Origin: Diplosphaera chodatii
Lineage: Eukaryota > Chlorophyta > Trebouxiophyceae > Prasiolales > Stichococcaceae
Assembly (NCBI GenBank): GCA_032358165.1
Contig: JAALGY010000001.1
Location: 868,001-932,000 of the forward strand
Reading direction: 5' to 3'
Length of the DNA stretch: 64,000 nt
The notes beneath the pieces were generated by a model that saw only the letters and a program-made list of their open reading frames with translations, was not told the origin of the DNA and searched no databases. Positions 1 to 18,200 of the stretch are shown piece by piece. Position 1 is the stretch's first letter. Every line of letters starts with the position of its first letter. The position numbers and the translations under genes were made by a program.

Positions 1-511
1 AGCTAGACTGTTATGCCAGCTACGAGTTTTGAAAGGTGTGTGGCTCGTCCATGCAGGATGATTCTGGCACCTGGCAGCCAGCAGGGTCGTTGGGGACACG
101 AAAGGGCGCTTGACCTGCCTCAGCAGCCACGGCTCGGCGCCGGCAGGCACCATGTGACGCTGTGCAAGAGGTCTGCTTGGCCTTGCGGTGGGGGCAGCTC
201 CTGCAAACTGGCGACGGTGACCCTGACGACCCGAGGAGGGGTCGAGTGTCGGGATCTGGGGACCCAATTCGACGATCACACATGAGATGCACTTCGACTT
301 TGCTGTACGACTGCTGTGCTTCCATCGAACTGTGTACGGTAGCCTCGATCCGCAGAGAGTGCTGATGAAGCCAAATGGCCCACTACCTGAAGTGCAGTGT
401 CTAAATTCGCCTGCATGGTGACCCTCGCTGTTCCCTCCTGACGTGTGCACTCAATGAATTGTTGCGCCATCCGCAACTCTCTGCTGGCGTCAGCGCCCTG
501 GCCTGTCATGT

Positions 512-2260
512 TCACGTCAGCAGCGGGTCCAGCGTGGTGTCCTTGTACAGGATGTAGCGGCTGGGCTGGGTGCCCAGCGCCGCGTACCACTGCGGCACGT
601 ATGGCGCCATCCAGATGGCATCGCCCGCCTGCACTGGGTACCTGCACCGCAAGGGTGAGAGCGGCTTGCATCCCTCAGGCTGACGAGCCACCATAGCCAC
701 AGGGTATGGGCCTGCGATCTTGCTCTGCTGCACGACAGTCGACGCCTACACCAATGCAACACAGCATGCAGCGCCATGCATCTTGCATCTTGAGGCGGGG
801 TCAGGGGATGTGGGAAGTACCATAGCAAATGCAGGGACGCACCAGGCATCCGCAAGGCGGTAGATGCCCTGCCCTTGTAGGAGCACCAGGCCATGCTGAT
901 TGTAGTGCACCTCCTGTCATGACAAGTGTTACAATGGCTGATGAGGTCTGGAACTGCCAAAATGTGAAGATACTGAAGACTGGTGGCGGGGCACCAGACA
1001 CCCTGTGTTCAGCATCTCAGGAGCTCAGATGCAGTGCCAGCCCAGGGCTGCTCCCATGTACAGCTGTGGCTGTGCTGCTTACCTTCACGTAAAGATACTC
1101 GCCAGGCTGGAAGTCCATCACATGGACATTGAAGTCATAGTCGGCCGTCTGAGGCAGCAGCTTTCGCAGCGCGAACACCTCGCCCGGGACCGGCAGCAGC
1201 GGCTGCGCAGCTGTCGTGCCGGTGAAGTGCTTCGGCCTACTGTTCTCCAGCGCGTGTTTCCGCTCAAACACCAGCACTGCGGCCGCACCAGCAGACACCA
1301 ATCTGCAGCGGCATCGTGCGAACCTGCCATCAAAGGGGTGCACGGCAGCCATCCTCATACGGGCGACGGCCAAGTGGATGCTCGAGGGGATGTACCTGTG
1401 GGTGTCGCCTGGTGGGAAGTAGGCAAAGCCATCGACAGCCAGGGACTCGGGTGATCCTGCCCCTAGATGCTCTGAATGCAGCTGCAGCTCGCCGGCAACG
1501 ACGAAGACGAACCTGCCACCGAGAAGGGTCCCGTCAGCTCGCAGGCGGCCTGGCGGTGACGGTGCCCATGCTGGCAGCACATGGAAGCTGGCATGGCCGT
1601 ATTCGAGCAGGAGATCCAGGGCATGCTGTGCACAACAGCCGCCGCACCTCTCAATGCCTGGACTGGGTTGGCCCACTGTTGCATTGGGTGCAAGGTCGGC
1701 AAGGTACATTGTGAAGTGCGCGCCCCCCATGCCAGGGGAGATGATGTGCGCTGTTTGCGCGTTGGTCCTGCACCCAGATGCACAGTCGGGTCATGGAAAG
1801 CAAATCAGACCGACAGACAACCCCCACATCTGCTCCTCCTGCGCATATGCATAGTCCGACTGCCGCCGCATGGCCTCCCAGATTGTGGCGTGCGGTGGAT
1901 GGCAGCAGCACACCATCCTGCGGCCGCTGTTGTGAACACGCGGCTCTCAGGCGTGACCAGCGCATGGTCGCGCTTGTACACGCTGCGTGTGAAGCCTGGC
2001 AGATCTGCATATGTTCAAACGCAGCATCATACCGCCATATGCAGCGTCGTGAGCATTCGAGAGCATGGAGTGAGCACATCGATCCACGGCAGCGTGCATG
2101 TACTGGCAACATCGTGCGACAGAGCAGCGCAAGCCCAGTGCCACCCACCGCTGAATGCGACGCCAGCACTGCCGGCGGCGGACAGGACGTTGGAATAATC
2201 CCAGCTATACGCTGCTCCAGACTGATTATACGCGCACTCTTGGGATGCGCCTGCATGCAA
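512..2260 (-). CDS. UGLYAH: (S)-ureidoglycine aminohydrolase, bicupin (5' end incomplete)
   Basis: Releases ammonia from (S)-ureidoglycine to give ureidoglycolate, a late step of purine/allantoin breakdown; the plant enzyme is in the ER. Exons joined by eye (minus): up to 2149, 2004-1914, 1767-1648, 1512-1396, 1302-1083, 913-843, 641-512, all GT-AG and in phase. The first cupin carries [12 protein letters not shown] and [10 protein letters not shown]. The second carries [17 protein letters not shown] text, then EVHYNQHG and PQWYAALG. In the Arabidopsis enzyme the Mn ligands are Glu, His and His of EVHYNQH and Gln of PQWYA; all four are present. The C-terminus (RYILYKD) is complete. The exon before LPGF reads AYSWDYSNV, fitting the plant N-terminal region. 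The initiator Met and any signal peptide were not found; they should lie upstream of about 2260 in another exon. Confidence 0.94.
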
Positions 2261-3132
2261 TACGATTGATCGTGTAACAGGTAGTCTAGGTCACCAATGC
2301 GTGCGCCGTGGCTTGAGGCTCACTCTTAGCTCTGCACCTGCTACCTTCAATCCCAGCGCAATCACGCAGAGCACCAGCGGGCCAGCGACTGGAGCGATCA
2401 TGTCCACGCTCGCCACACAGCTTCGGTTAGACTGGACTGAAGACCTGTTCGCTCTGGCTGAATTTGACTTGAAATTGCCATCACAACTTCATGGGATTCG
2501 GCGCTGCAACAGTTAATACTTCTGCCACACCGATCACAGGTCCCACTCGATGTTGGTTGTGCTGTGATGCTGCTGCACCTGCTTTCCTGCAGATCTTGCA
2601 TGGCATCAGTCATCAGGGTGCAGACCACCAAATCAGCGTGCGGGGGACACTGCCGGATGCATAGCACCACAGGTGCAGGCGCCATTGACGCTATCGAGAC
2701 TTATCAGGCTGCGTGGGAACGGCAAGGTGCAGCACCCGATATGGCATGTCATTGACATTGGTGCGGCCGTACAGCGGTCAAGTCCACCCAACTTTATACG
2801 TGCACTGTCTCAAGCAGATAGACCCTTTGTGACATCAAACCACCAACAAGCTACCTACTGCAGATCGTGATGAACCCGTTCGCTCATTCGGGTGCCAGAA
2901 AAAGCCAGCAGTGCACCAGGCACCCCGCCTAGTGTATACGATGAATTGGGTGTGCTGTCGCATTGGTCTTGTTGCAGCCGCCTGCACGTTGCGCTGCAAC
3001 ACTCCTGTCTGCGCCACAAGCATGGTGGTGAAACAGCATAGAGCTGCAGCTGCAGCGCGGAGAGAGCAGCCACAATGCGGGCCATCTCACATCATCGTCT
3101 CTGAAATGGGGAGCTGCTGTAGCCTGCTGGCG
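2261..3132. other. Intergenic region: ureidoglycine aminohydrolase upstream / AAA ATPase downstream
   Basis: It separates two minus-strand genes and should hold the 3' UTR of the ATPase, the promoter of the aminohydrolase and probably its missing first exon. Short open frames are present on both strands, but none shows a recognisable family or a consistent codon pattern. I saw no clear TATA box or poly(A) signal. Confidence 0.5.
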
Positions 3133-10114
<6,982 letters not shown>

Positions 10115-10833
10115 TTCTACTCAGCCGCATGGGCCCTGCTATGGAGTTAGAGCGGTGTGCTGCAATGGCAGACGGCGCATAACTGCAGCCATCTGAGCGG
10201 CTGACGTCGCAATGGTGCAGTGCAGGTCTGCCAGACCGGACCTATTGGACGAGCAGTTGGCACTGCCCCAAGCCCAGTACACGCACCAGCAACACATTAA
10301 CTTCGAGGTTCAGACCGAGGCATCAGCTCCTCAACTCGCTGCAGCCGAGGCACCGATCCTCCCTTGACATCTCCTGTTGATGAATGTGGATCCGGTGCAA
10401 CATTCAAGACAGCAGTGCCAATGCAAGACTTGCTGAACGCCGCAGGCTGCGCCAGCAGCCCAGCACCTTGCCCTCGTGCAATTTTGCAAATTGCCAGGTG
10501 GCGCATGGGACGGAACCGCAGCATTCGCACCATCGTTCTCCGGACTGCCATTTGCACATTGTCATCGCAGAAGCCTCGGTGCACATCGCTCCCGCTCCAC
10601 ACCGTTGTGGCAGCTTGGAATCAAGTAAAACATTGTCAGGTCTGGTCAGTCACAGCCCTGCCCCTCCGCTACTGATTCGAACACACTGATTACAGCATCC
10701 CAAGCAGTAGCCTACAACGTGTCTGACGTCGATTCACCAAACAAAGTGTGAACATTAACACCCGAGTCTGAGGCACCCGCTTGGCATATGCCAACATGGC
10801 TTTGCCATGCGCGCAAGCACATGAAGGATCCTC
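10115..10833. promoter_or_regulatory. Divergent promoter region between the AAA ATPase and the coiled-coil gene
   Basis: About 720 bases separate the start of the minus-strand ATPase (10114) from the start of the plus-strand coiled-coil gene (10834), so both promoters should lie here. No clear TATA box was seen. A 101-codon minus-strand open frame (10297-10602) overlaps a similar plus-strand frame and has no recognisable content, so I treat it as chance. Confidence 0.5.
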
Positions 10834-13522
10834 ATGACAGCTGTAACGCGACTGGAGTCGCTGCTGTCGCTGTTGACGTCACCTCAAGTCAAGACGCAGC
10901 TAGCACAGCAGTCGGAGGAGATAGCTGAACACATTCCAGCGCCGTTTCATCCAGCGGTCAGCAGCCCACTGCGGGGCCATAGCGCTTGGCAACACAGCGG
11001 GCCGAGTGTCGCGACATGCTGCGCTGGGCCAGGAGAGGCCATCAAGAAAGCGAGCAGCCCCCCTGGCAGCCACAGTCAGCCGCACACGGAACAGGATGTC
11101 AATGCCGCTGCTCATCCAGACACGCCAGGCAGGGACACGTGTGCCTCTGATGAAAGAGCAGCGACAGGCGGCACGCAGCAGCCAGCGCATGTGTTGACTG
11201 CTGAAGCAGGCAGCACAGGCTGTATGAAGCTTGTGACCACGTCCACCCCCAGGCCACGGCAGCCTGATGCGCGAGCAGTACCGATGGCAAAACACCCCGC
11301 CAGGGCAGTCTGGCGGCCCCAGCATTGCCGCAGTGGCGGCAGTGGCAGGCACGAACACTGCCATCACACAGATGAATGTGCAGCTGCGGACACAGCGTCG
11401 CCCGGCGAGAGATGTCGGTGGGAGCAGCGCATAGGGGCAGCCTTGCGGCGTGCGCAGGTACTCGCTTGTGACGCTGGCCGCGCAACCGCATCACCAGGCC
11501 AAGGATTGCCTCGACCAGCCTGTTAGTTGCTATGCTATTCGTCGCTATCTCGCGTGCAGGCATGCTTATGTGTTTTTGGTGACGCAGGTGGCTGAGGGGG
11601 CTGCAGCAGAGGCGCGACGGCGGGCGGATGCTGCAGTCAGCAGAGAGCGGCAGCTTGCAGGCCAGCTTGCTGATGCACAAGCCGCGCAGCAGCATGCTGA
11701 GGAGCAGCTTGGCAAGCTGCAGGCGAACAGCGAGCAGGTGTGTTATAGAATGATGCTGACAATAAGGAGGTGGCATGCTGGACTGTGTGATGTCCACACA
11801 GCCATCGCGTCCCTGCAGGAACTGTCAACACAAGCTTCAGCGCTGCAAACGGCTCTGGCCAATGGGGAAGTAGCCGGCGCTGAGCTGAAGGACACCCAGC
11901 AGCAGTTGCATCGCTGCCGGCAGGAGTTAGAATGGGTGCTGTCTGCACGCGACGATGCACAGCGAATGGCGGACCTGGCGGTGGAAGCAGCGGCGGCGGC
12001 ACGGCAGCACGACGCTGTGGCAGCCGTCTCAGCCGTGCATGCGCACAAACAGGCAGGGGCCCGCTGTGCAGACGACGGTCGATGCAAGCCATTGACCTCA
12101 GCTACTAATATGTGCTGTGACACTGCAGGAGGAGTGTCGTTTTGGTGAAGCTGCAAAGGTGTCAGGCATGGGACACAGCCATCTGGTATGAATGTGCTGA
12201 AGTGCTTCATTGCCCTGTACAGCTGGAGATCGCCCTGAAGCGCTTGGCAGATGATGCCGCCACCATCGAGCGGCTGCAGGCAGGCGCAGCCGAGGCAGCC
12301 GCTGGCCACGCTGCGCATGCACAGGCGGCCACGGAAGCAAGAGCTGCTGCAGATGCGCTCTCTGCTGACAGCGCTGAGCTCCGGTGCGCGAGCTCCAGAT
12401 GCCATGCTACAGTTGCTGCAGCATGCTGTTGAAACTTATGTGCTGCATCGTTGCTTGCGTCGCTCAGCATGCCGGCTGACAGTGGCACTCTTTGGGGCTT
12501 GAAGGCAATGGGCGGCGGCGGCGGAGGGCTTTGCATCATCATTCAGGCGTAGGATGGCCGCACACGCTGCCGAGCCCGAGCTTGCAGCCTGCGGTGATGA
12601 GAACATGCAGGTGGGGCGACATGGCTGCATTGTGTTCCTTCAAGACACCTGAAGAGCCATGCTGCGGCGAACCTGCACCCACAGCACGTCTGCCCATAGG
12701 TCATATAGCGCAGCAACGCATGCATGCTGTCGCCTGCGCAAGCAGCTACAGCCCACAGCAGCATCTAGCTGCTCTGGTACACAGTAACATTGGCCAGCAT
12801 TATTGGCAGGACTCGTAGCATGGGCTGCAGGCATACGTGCGGCTGCTGGAGCAGGAGGTTGCCCAGGCAGCGGACGCGCAGGCAGCAATGCAGCAGCGGC
12901 AGGCAAATGCGCATGGCGAAGTAATGGCACAGCAGCAGCGCTTGAAGGCAAGGACGCTGGCCGCTGAGGCACAGTGCACGGCTGCATTGCGGGAGCTGCA
13001 GCTGGAGCGTGGCAGGTATGTCGTGAAAGATTGTTGAATCAATTGGTCATTTTGCCACACAATGCAAGAAATGGCTGGATGCTGACGCACCCTGCCCATC
13101 ACGAGAGTGTCGGACGGCATGTGTCCGTAATGCACACACCCCAGGACGTCACGCACAGGGTTACGGCACTGGAGCGCCTGAGGCTGGAGGATGCGAGGGA
13201 GCTGAGCCGGCTGCAGGAAGCAGGGGATGTGGCGCAGGCTGCGGGTGCCCGCCTCGCGACGGTGGTTGAGGCCCTGCTGCTTGGCGCTGCGGCACAGCAC
13301 CGGCAACAGCACCCGCAGCGGGAGCGGCAGCATGATTCAGCCAGGCAAAAGCCTCGAAAGTCGGTGCCTGTCACGATGCCAGAGGCTGGCAACGTGACGG
13401 CTGTGTCCCAGACTGGCCAGGTGGCGGTCCCCGGTGCTCCAAAACAGCTGTCGGCTGCTGGCCTGCCTGACCCCGCCGGGCGCCTTGTGCTGCTGCAGCT
13501 GCGGGAGGCGCTCGATGTCTGA
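10834..13522 (+). CDS. Uncharacterised coiled-coil protein
   Basis: No family recognised. The start is the ATG at 10834. Exons read: 10834-11457, 11588-11737, 11819-about 12052, 12129-12158, from 12223, a short exon ending GDENMQ, one starting AYVRLLEQE, and a last exon from VTALERL to the stop at 13522; phases agree. Exon 1 is low-complexity (Ser/Pro/Thr/His). From exon 2 on the protein is almost entirely Ala/Glu/Gln/Leu/Arg heptad-like sequence (QLADAQAAQQHAEEQL, ELKDTQQQLHRCRQELEW, LRLEDARELSRLQEAG), indicating long parallel coiled coils, then a short basic Gln/His/Pro tail. It may be a structural, tethering or centrosome/basal-body protein, but nothing in the sequence decides this. It is divergent from the AAA ATPase gene. 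The donor of exon 3 is uncertain: GC at 12053, or a GT slightly upstream. Confidence 0.75.
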
Positions 13523-15226
13523 TGCGGATTGCATCCCGACATTCAGACTGGCCCGCTGGCGCTGGGTGCTGGACGGGGGGTGTAGTTATCAGTGCAGGGT
13601 CGGCTTGACCACAGTGTTTTGTAGGTTGCAATCTGGTGACGCCGACACCATGCTAAGGATGACGCTGACCAATTGTGTGCGGCCAGCTCCGAGGGCATGC
13701 CACATGTAGCAGGGTGGACGAAGCTTTCAGCGTCTCCTGGTTTGGCTCAAGGACGACGTGAAGTGAGTTTGAAACTGAAAGCGTACATGTTGCGACAAAA
13801 CCAAGCATTGCAATGAACTCATCAACCTCGAGACCAAACAGGGCAGGACCCCACACACAGCCAATCAGACACAGTTTGGGAGACGAATGTTGGCGCATGT
13901 CCTCAACATCGTGATCAGTCACAGCACTTTTGGCCGCCATACATCCCTGCGGGTATTCCTGCGGCACGCTCATAGGTGAACTGCAGCACAGTTTGCTGCG
14001 GCCGTTGGTGTGCTGCAGCAATTGCAGGGTGTTTCACACATGTTTTGCGCTTGTGCTGTCCTTCGCCGTGTCTTTCCGCATGGCCTGCCGAATCATCCTG
14101 ACGACGCAGTAGCGTTGCCAGCATGAGCGGACATCATGTCCGAGAGTCGTCAGATGTCCACCAGAGGGTGTTGTACGCTTCGCAACCCTTGGGCCCGCCT
14201 CATCCGCACTTCCTGCGCATCACAACATACTTTGTTGGGCCACATGCCTGCTGACCAGTTCAGCTTCCAGTGGGCGCTTGTAAGTCGGAGGCAGGTATCG
14301 ACTGTGCAGTAGTACTGCAGATAAAGCTGAAAAGCATCTGTTCAGCAGCGCGAAATGCACGTGCCGTATAAGCCACAAGATCATGCGGGCATCCCAACCG
14401 CTTTGGTGCATATGAGGTGTCGCAGGGCTTGCACTTGCCTGCTGCAGCTGCCTTGCTCCTGCCAGCACGCAGCGCCTCGCCATCAGCGGTGTTCAATGGA
14501 CTGTAGCATGTGTCCCTCATCAGCTTCGAGCGATGCTCCTCCATGTGAGCTCAGTGACCTGGCGCTTGCAGACGTCAGCCCTGCGAACAGAGACGACACC
14601 GGTCAGTAGTTGAGCCACTGATGCACACATGCATGTATCTGGCTTCAGCCTATCCTACAGATTATCCCACAGAGCATGGTAGCTGACAGCAGAATGTGGC
14701 AGGCGTATCGCGGCGCACGTTGAAGTGCGAACTGCCGCCTGGGGCCAACTGCACGCGCGCACTAGTGATCGCAGCCCTCACCGTCAAGTGGTGAACGCAA
14801 TCGCTTCGGAGCGCTGATCAACTTTAACGTGCCTGTTGCAGCTGATCGCAGAATGATGATCGATTGCAGAGACCGGTCGTATACCTTCTGCGCATGAGGT
14901 GAGAGTGCAGTCGTGCAAGCGCAGTCGTGCCAGGGGAGGCCGGTCCAATGGGAATGTTTACGCTCACAACAGTTATCTACCAACCGCTTTGTTGCTGACG
15001 CGTTATCACGTAATGAGGAACAGTCTTCGCATGGAGCTCTTCGCACTCGGCCGCTGCTGAGCTCAAAATGGTCGCGTGGCCATGCACAAAGGCTTCGAAA
15101 GCCGCCTGTTCAATTTGCCAAGGCCGCATGACCATTCCATGATTCAGAACATGTTTCGAAACTCACCGGGACTGCCGTGCGGCAGGATGCAGCTTAGGAG
15201 GTCAAAGCATAGACTGTGAAGCAGAA
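13523..15226. other. Intergenic region with no supported gene
   Basis: This 1.7 kb stretch lies between the end of the coiled-coil gene and the start of the PHD gene, and so contains the PHD promoter. The longest open frame is 122 codons on the minus strand (13653-14021), with balanced composition but no recognisable domain and no splice partner. GC content is visibly lower than in the exons. Confidence 0.4.
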
Positions 15227-18200
15227 ATGCAAACTCCGATGATTTGCAAGCCGCACAATGACCTGCTGTTGCCGGAGGTGCATGCAGCGCCATACACTGG
15301 GCCATTCCGTGTGAATGTTCAGACATTCTTGGCACAGCATGCCACATTTGTGGGGTTGCCGCCCGGTCTGCCGCACACAGCAGCCTGGGTGGTGCCCATG
15401 GCGGGCGCCGGCGACGGGATGCGACTGCATGTGTACCAGGAGACGCATGGCGCTGCCGCCGAGTCCGCCGTCTGCGATCAGTGCCGCATCATTGGTACCG
15501 GCACCAACCAATCGTGACTCAAGACTGCAGCTTATGCATCGTTCAAGCGTATACACACTCAACCTATACGTGCCACTAGGTGTGGTCACCCTACAACGGT
15601 GCAAGTGACTTGCAGGGTGGCAGCACCACCCGGTGAGCAACATGCGCTACCACTTCGTGGTGCCGGCGGCAGCAGGGCCGCTGTCAGCTGCAGATGAAAG
15701 GTCGCTTGCCGGCATCGTCGAGCGCAAAGCTGCGTCAGCCGCCGCCGCTGCAGCCGCCGCCGCCGAAACTACCCTGCCGGCGACCTCCCCGGTCAACGGG
15801 CCGAACCAATCAGCCGCTGCCGCCATACATGCACGTGACCTGGCCAACAGGGCGGCGGCAGCGCAAGGGGAGGCTGCAGTGCCAATCGCCAATGTTGAAG
15901 CAGCACAGGTCACCGCAGCGGAGCCAGTGGTGGCACCGGCGGTCCTGTCGCTGCCGACAGAGGATGCCCTGGAGTCACTTGATCGTGCGGTGAGTGCTCA
16001 GTGCATGTCAGAAGGGTTTCAGGCGATGCCAGCAGAGCCCATGTTCTACTGCCTACTCTACAATGTCCATTCATCAAGCATATGCTGCAGCAATGCATTG
16101 TGCCGGCTGAGATCACATGGAGATCATATGCCTCGAAGCCATGTGCTGAAGGGTCACGCTGTCGGATGCAGGGTGCCCAATTCTCGACGCCGCCCAGCAT
16201 GTATGACAGCCGCGCGCACCTGCTGCATGGCGTGCTGCACCTCAACGGCTTTGGCCACCTGCTGCGAGTCAACGGTGAGGCTGACACTGTCAGACATCAC
16301 TGCAGCATCCAACAGGTATACCAGTTTCAACTACAGCTGCTCAGCTCAAGTGTCACGCCTGCTGGTGCCGCTGCAGCCTGCACAGCTTCGTTGTGCAGCC
16401 ACACCGGTACGACACATGAGTGTAATGTCGTTGGCAGGGCTGGAGGGCGGTTCTGGCAGGGTGACCGGGCGACAGCTGATGGACCTGTGGGACGCGCTGT
16501 GCACGCTGCTGGCGGCGCGCCAGATCAGCGTCGAGGATGTGTCCAACAAGGTGCGGCACAGCGCATGTGTGGTCTCCAAGGAATGATGAGCCGTCAGAGT
16601 ACACATTTGTGAGCATAGATCGGCGGCCCGTTGATGAGGTACATGTGCCCCACGAAACAATGGGTATTGTCCCCTTGGGAGGATGCATGGTTTCAGAGGT
16701 GTGGGACCATCGATGTATTGCTTTGCGTACTTGCTGGTGCCTGACCCCTCACATGCTGGCAGGAGGGCAGACTGCACGCATCACAATGATGTTGACAGCC
16801 AGCAACCCTGTCTACAGCATCATCATTCGCTGCAGGGTGGCATGGAGCTGCGGGTGCTGTTCCCGGCCGCATACAAGTCAACATGGTACGGCCGCTGGGG
16901 CTACGGCTTTGGTCGGGCCGGCTTCGGCATCAAGCCCGCTGCCTGGAAGCGCGCGGTGTCAGCGGTCCGTAATTTACCTTATTGAGCCATTACTGATACC
17001 TCCATTACGTGCACGATAGCAAGAGCTGTGCCTGCCGCACAAGCCTGCATGCCACCTCATGCGCAGGCATCTTGTGTAGCCCGAGCACAGGGCTGACGCA
17101 TGCAAGGGGCTGCTGTGCGCAGGTGCACGAGACCAGCCTGGCCGCGCGCATGCAGCAGGTGCCTGCGGGCAACATGGCGCCGGCGCGGGTGGTCGCCCGC
17201 TACCAGGTGGGGATGCCCCTGTAGGCAGCGGGATTCCCGAAGCAGTTGCAGCGCCGCTGCATTCGGCATGCTTGCAACTCTGTGCAAACAGTAAAACAAC
17301 TCCAGTCCAAGAGTTGCTGGGCAGATAGCTGCCAACGTGTAGCTCAGGCGCTGTCACCCGCCCTGTAGTGCTGCCCTTACAAGTAAACCTGTGGCACCAG
17401 CAGGGCAAGGGCGGCAGCGGGCGGGCGAGCAGCGCGCCGCACGGCACCCTGGGCGCCTTCCTGGCCCGCATGGCGCACCTGCTGGCGCACCCCGACCACG
17501 CGGAGGCCGTGCTGCGGGGCGCCGCTGACCAGGTGCCCCGGCTGCTTGATTTCTTTCACAGCTTTACGCGGGTTTTACGGGTCGATACTTGCTCCAGCAC
17601 CCTGAGCAGCTCGCCCGTGTGAAACTGTCAGCAAGGCGCTCTACAGCGGTGCCAGTGCCTATGCTGTTGTACATCAAGACAGCCTGACGACGCTGCGGGT
17701 GGCTGGAGGGCTGGTGACCCGGCACTCGGCACAATGCTGCGATATGGTGAACAGGCCTCAAACCTTGACGTGTTCTTGCTTCCTGGATTCCGAAGTGTGC
17801 ATCTGGCCAGCACAACACATGTTTTTCATTGTGGCGCCAGTGAATTAGAAATCTGCTGGGCTGCAGGCGACATTAGCGGCCGCCGCACCCGGCCGGCGGC
17901 GGACCCTGCAGGGCTCCCACAGCGGCGACGATGCTCCAGCAACAGATGGCGGCGCCGCCAAGCCAAGGGCAGCCGCGCCGCCGCGGCCGCCGCCGGCTGT
18001 CGTTTCGGCTGCAGCACTCGAGGAGCTGAAGCAGCTGCAGGTGCCGCAGCAAGTGGTACACAGCAGACTACAATGCTTCTACGGCAACGTTTTGCGCCAT
18101 AAGTATAAGCCCTGGGCCGTGCATCTTATGGTTGACGCACCTGTTGTGCAGCCGACTGCCGAGCTGCCACGGCAGGCCGCGCTGCTGCAGCCGCTGCAGG

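Noticed and set aside
11819..12158. GC-AG intron in the coiled-coil gene (GC at 12053)
   Set aside because: GT donors a few codons upstream (for example before GTGCATG) also keep frame and the protein has no family alignment to decide, so it is not claimed.
13653..14021. 122-codon minus-strand open frame
   Set aside because: Isolated, no domain, in lower-GC intergenic DNA where long frames arise by chance.
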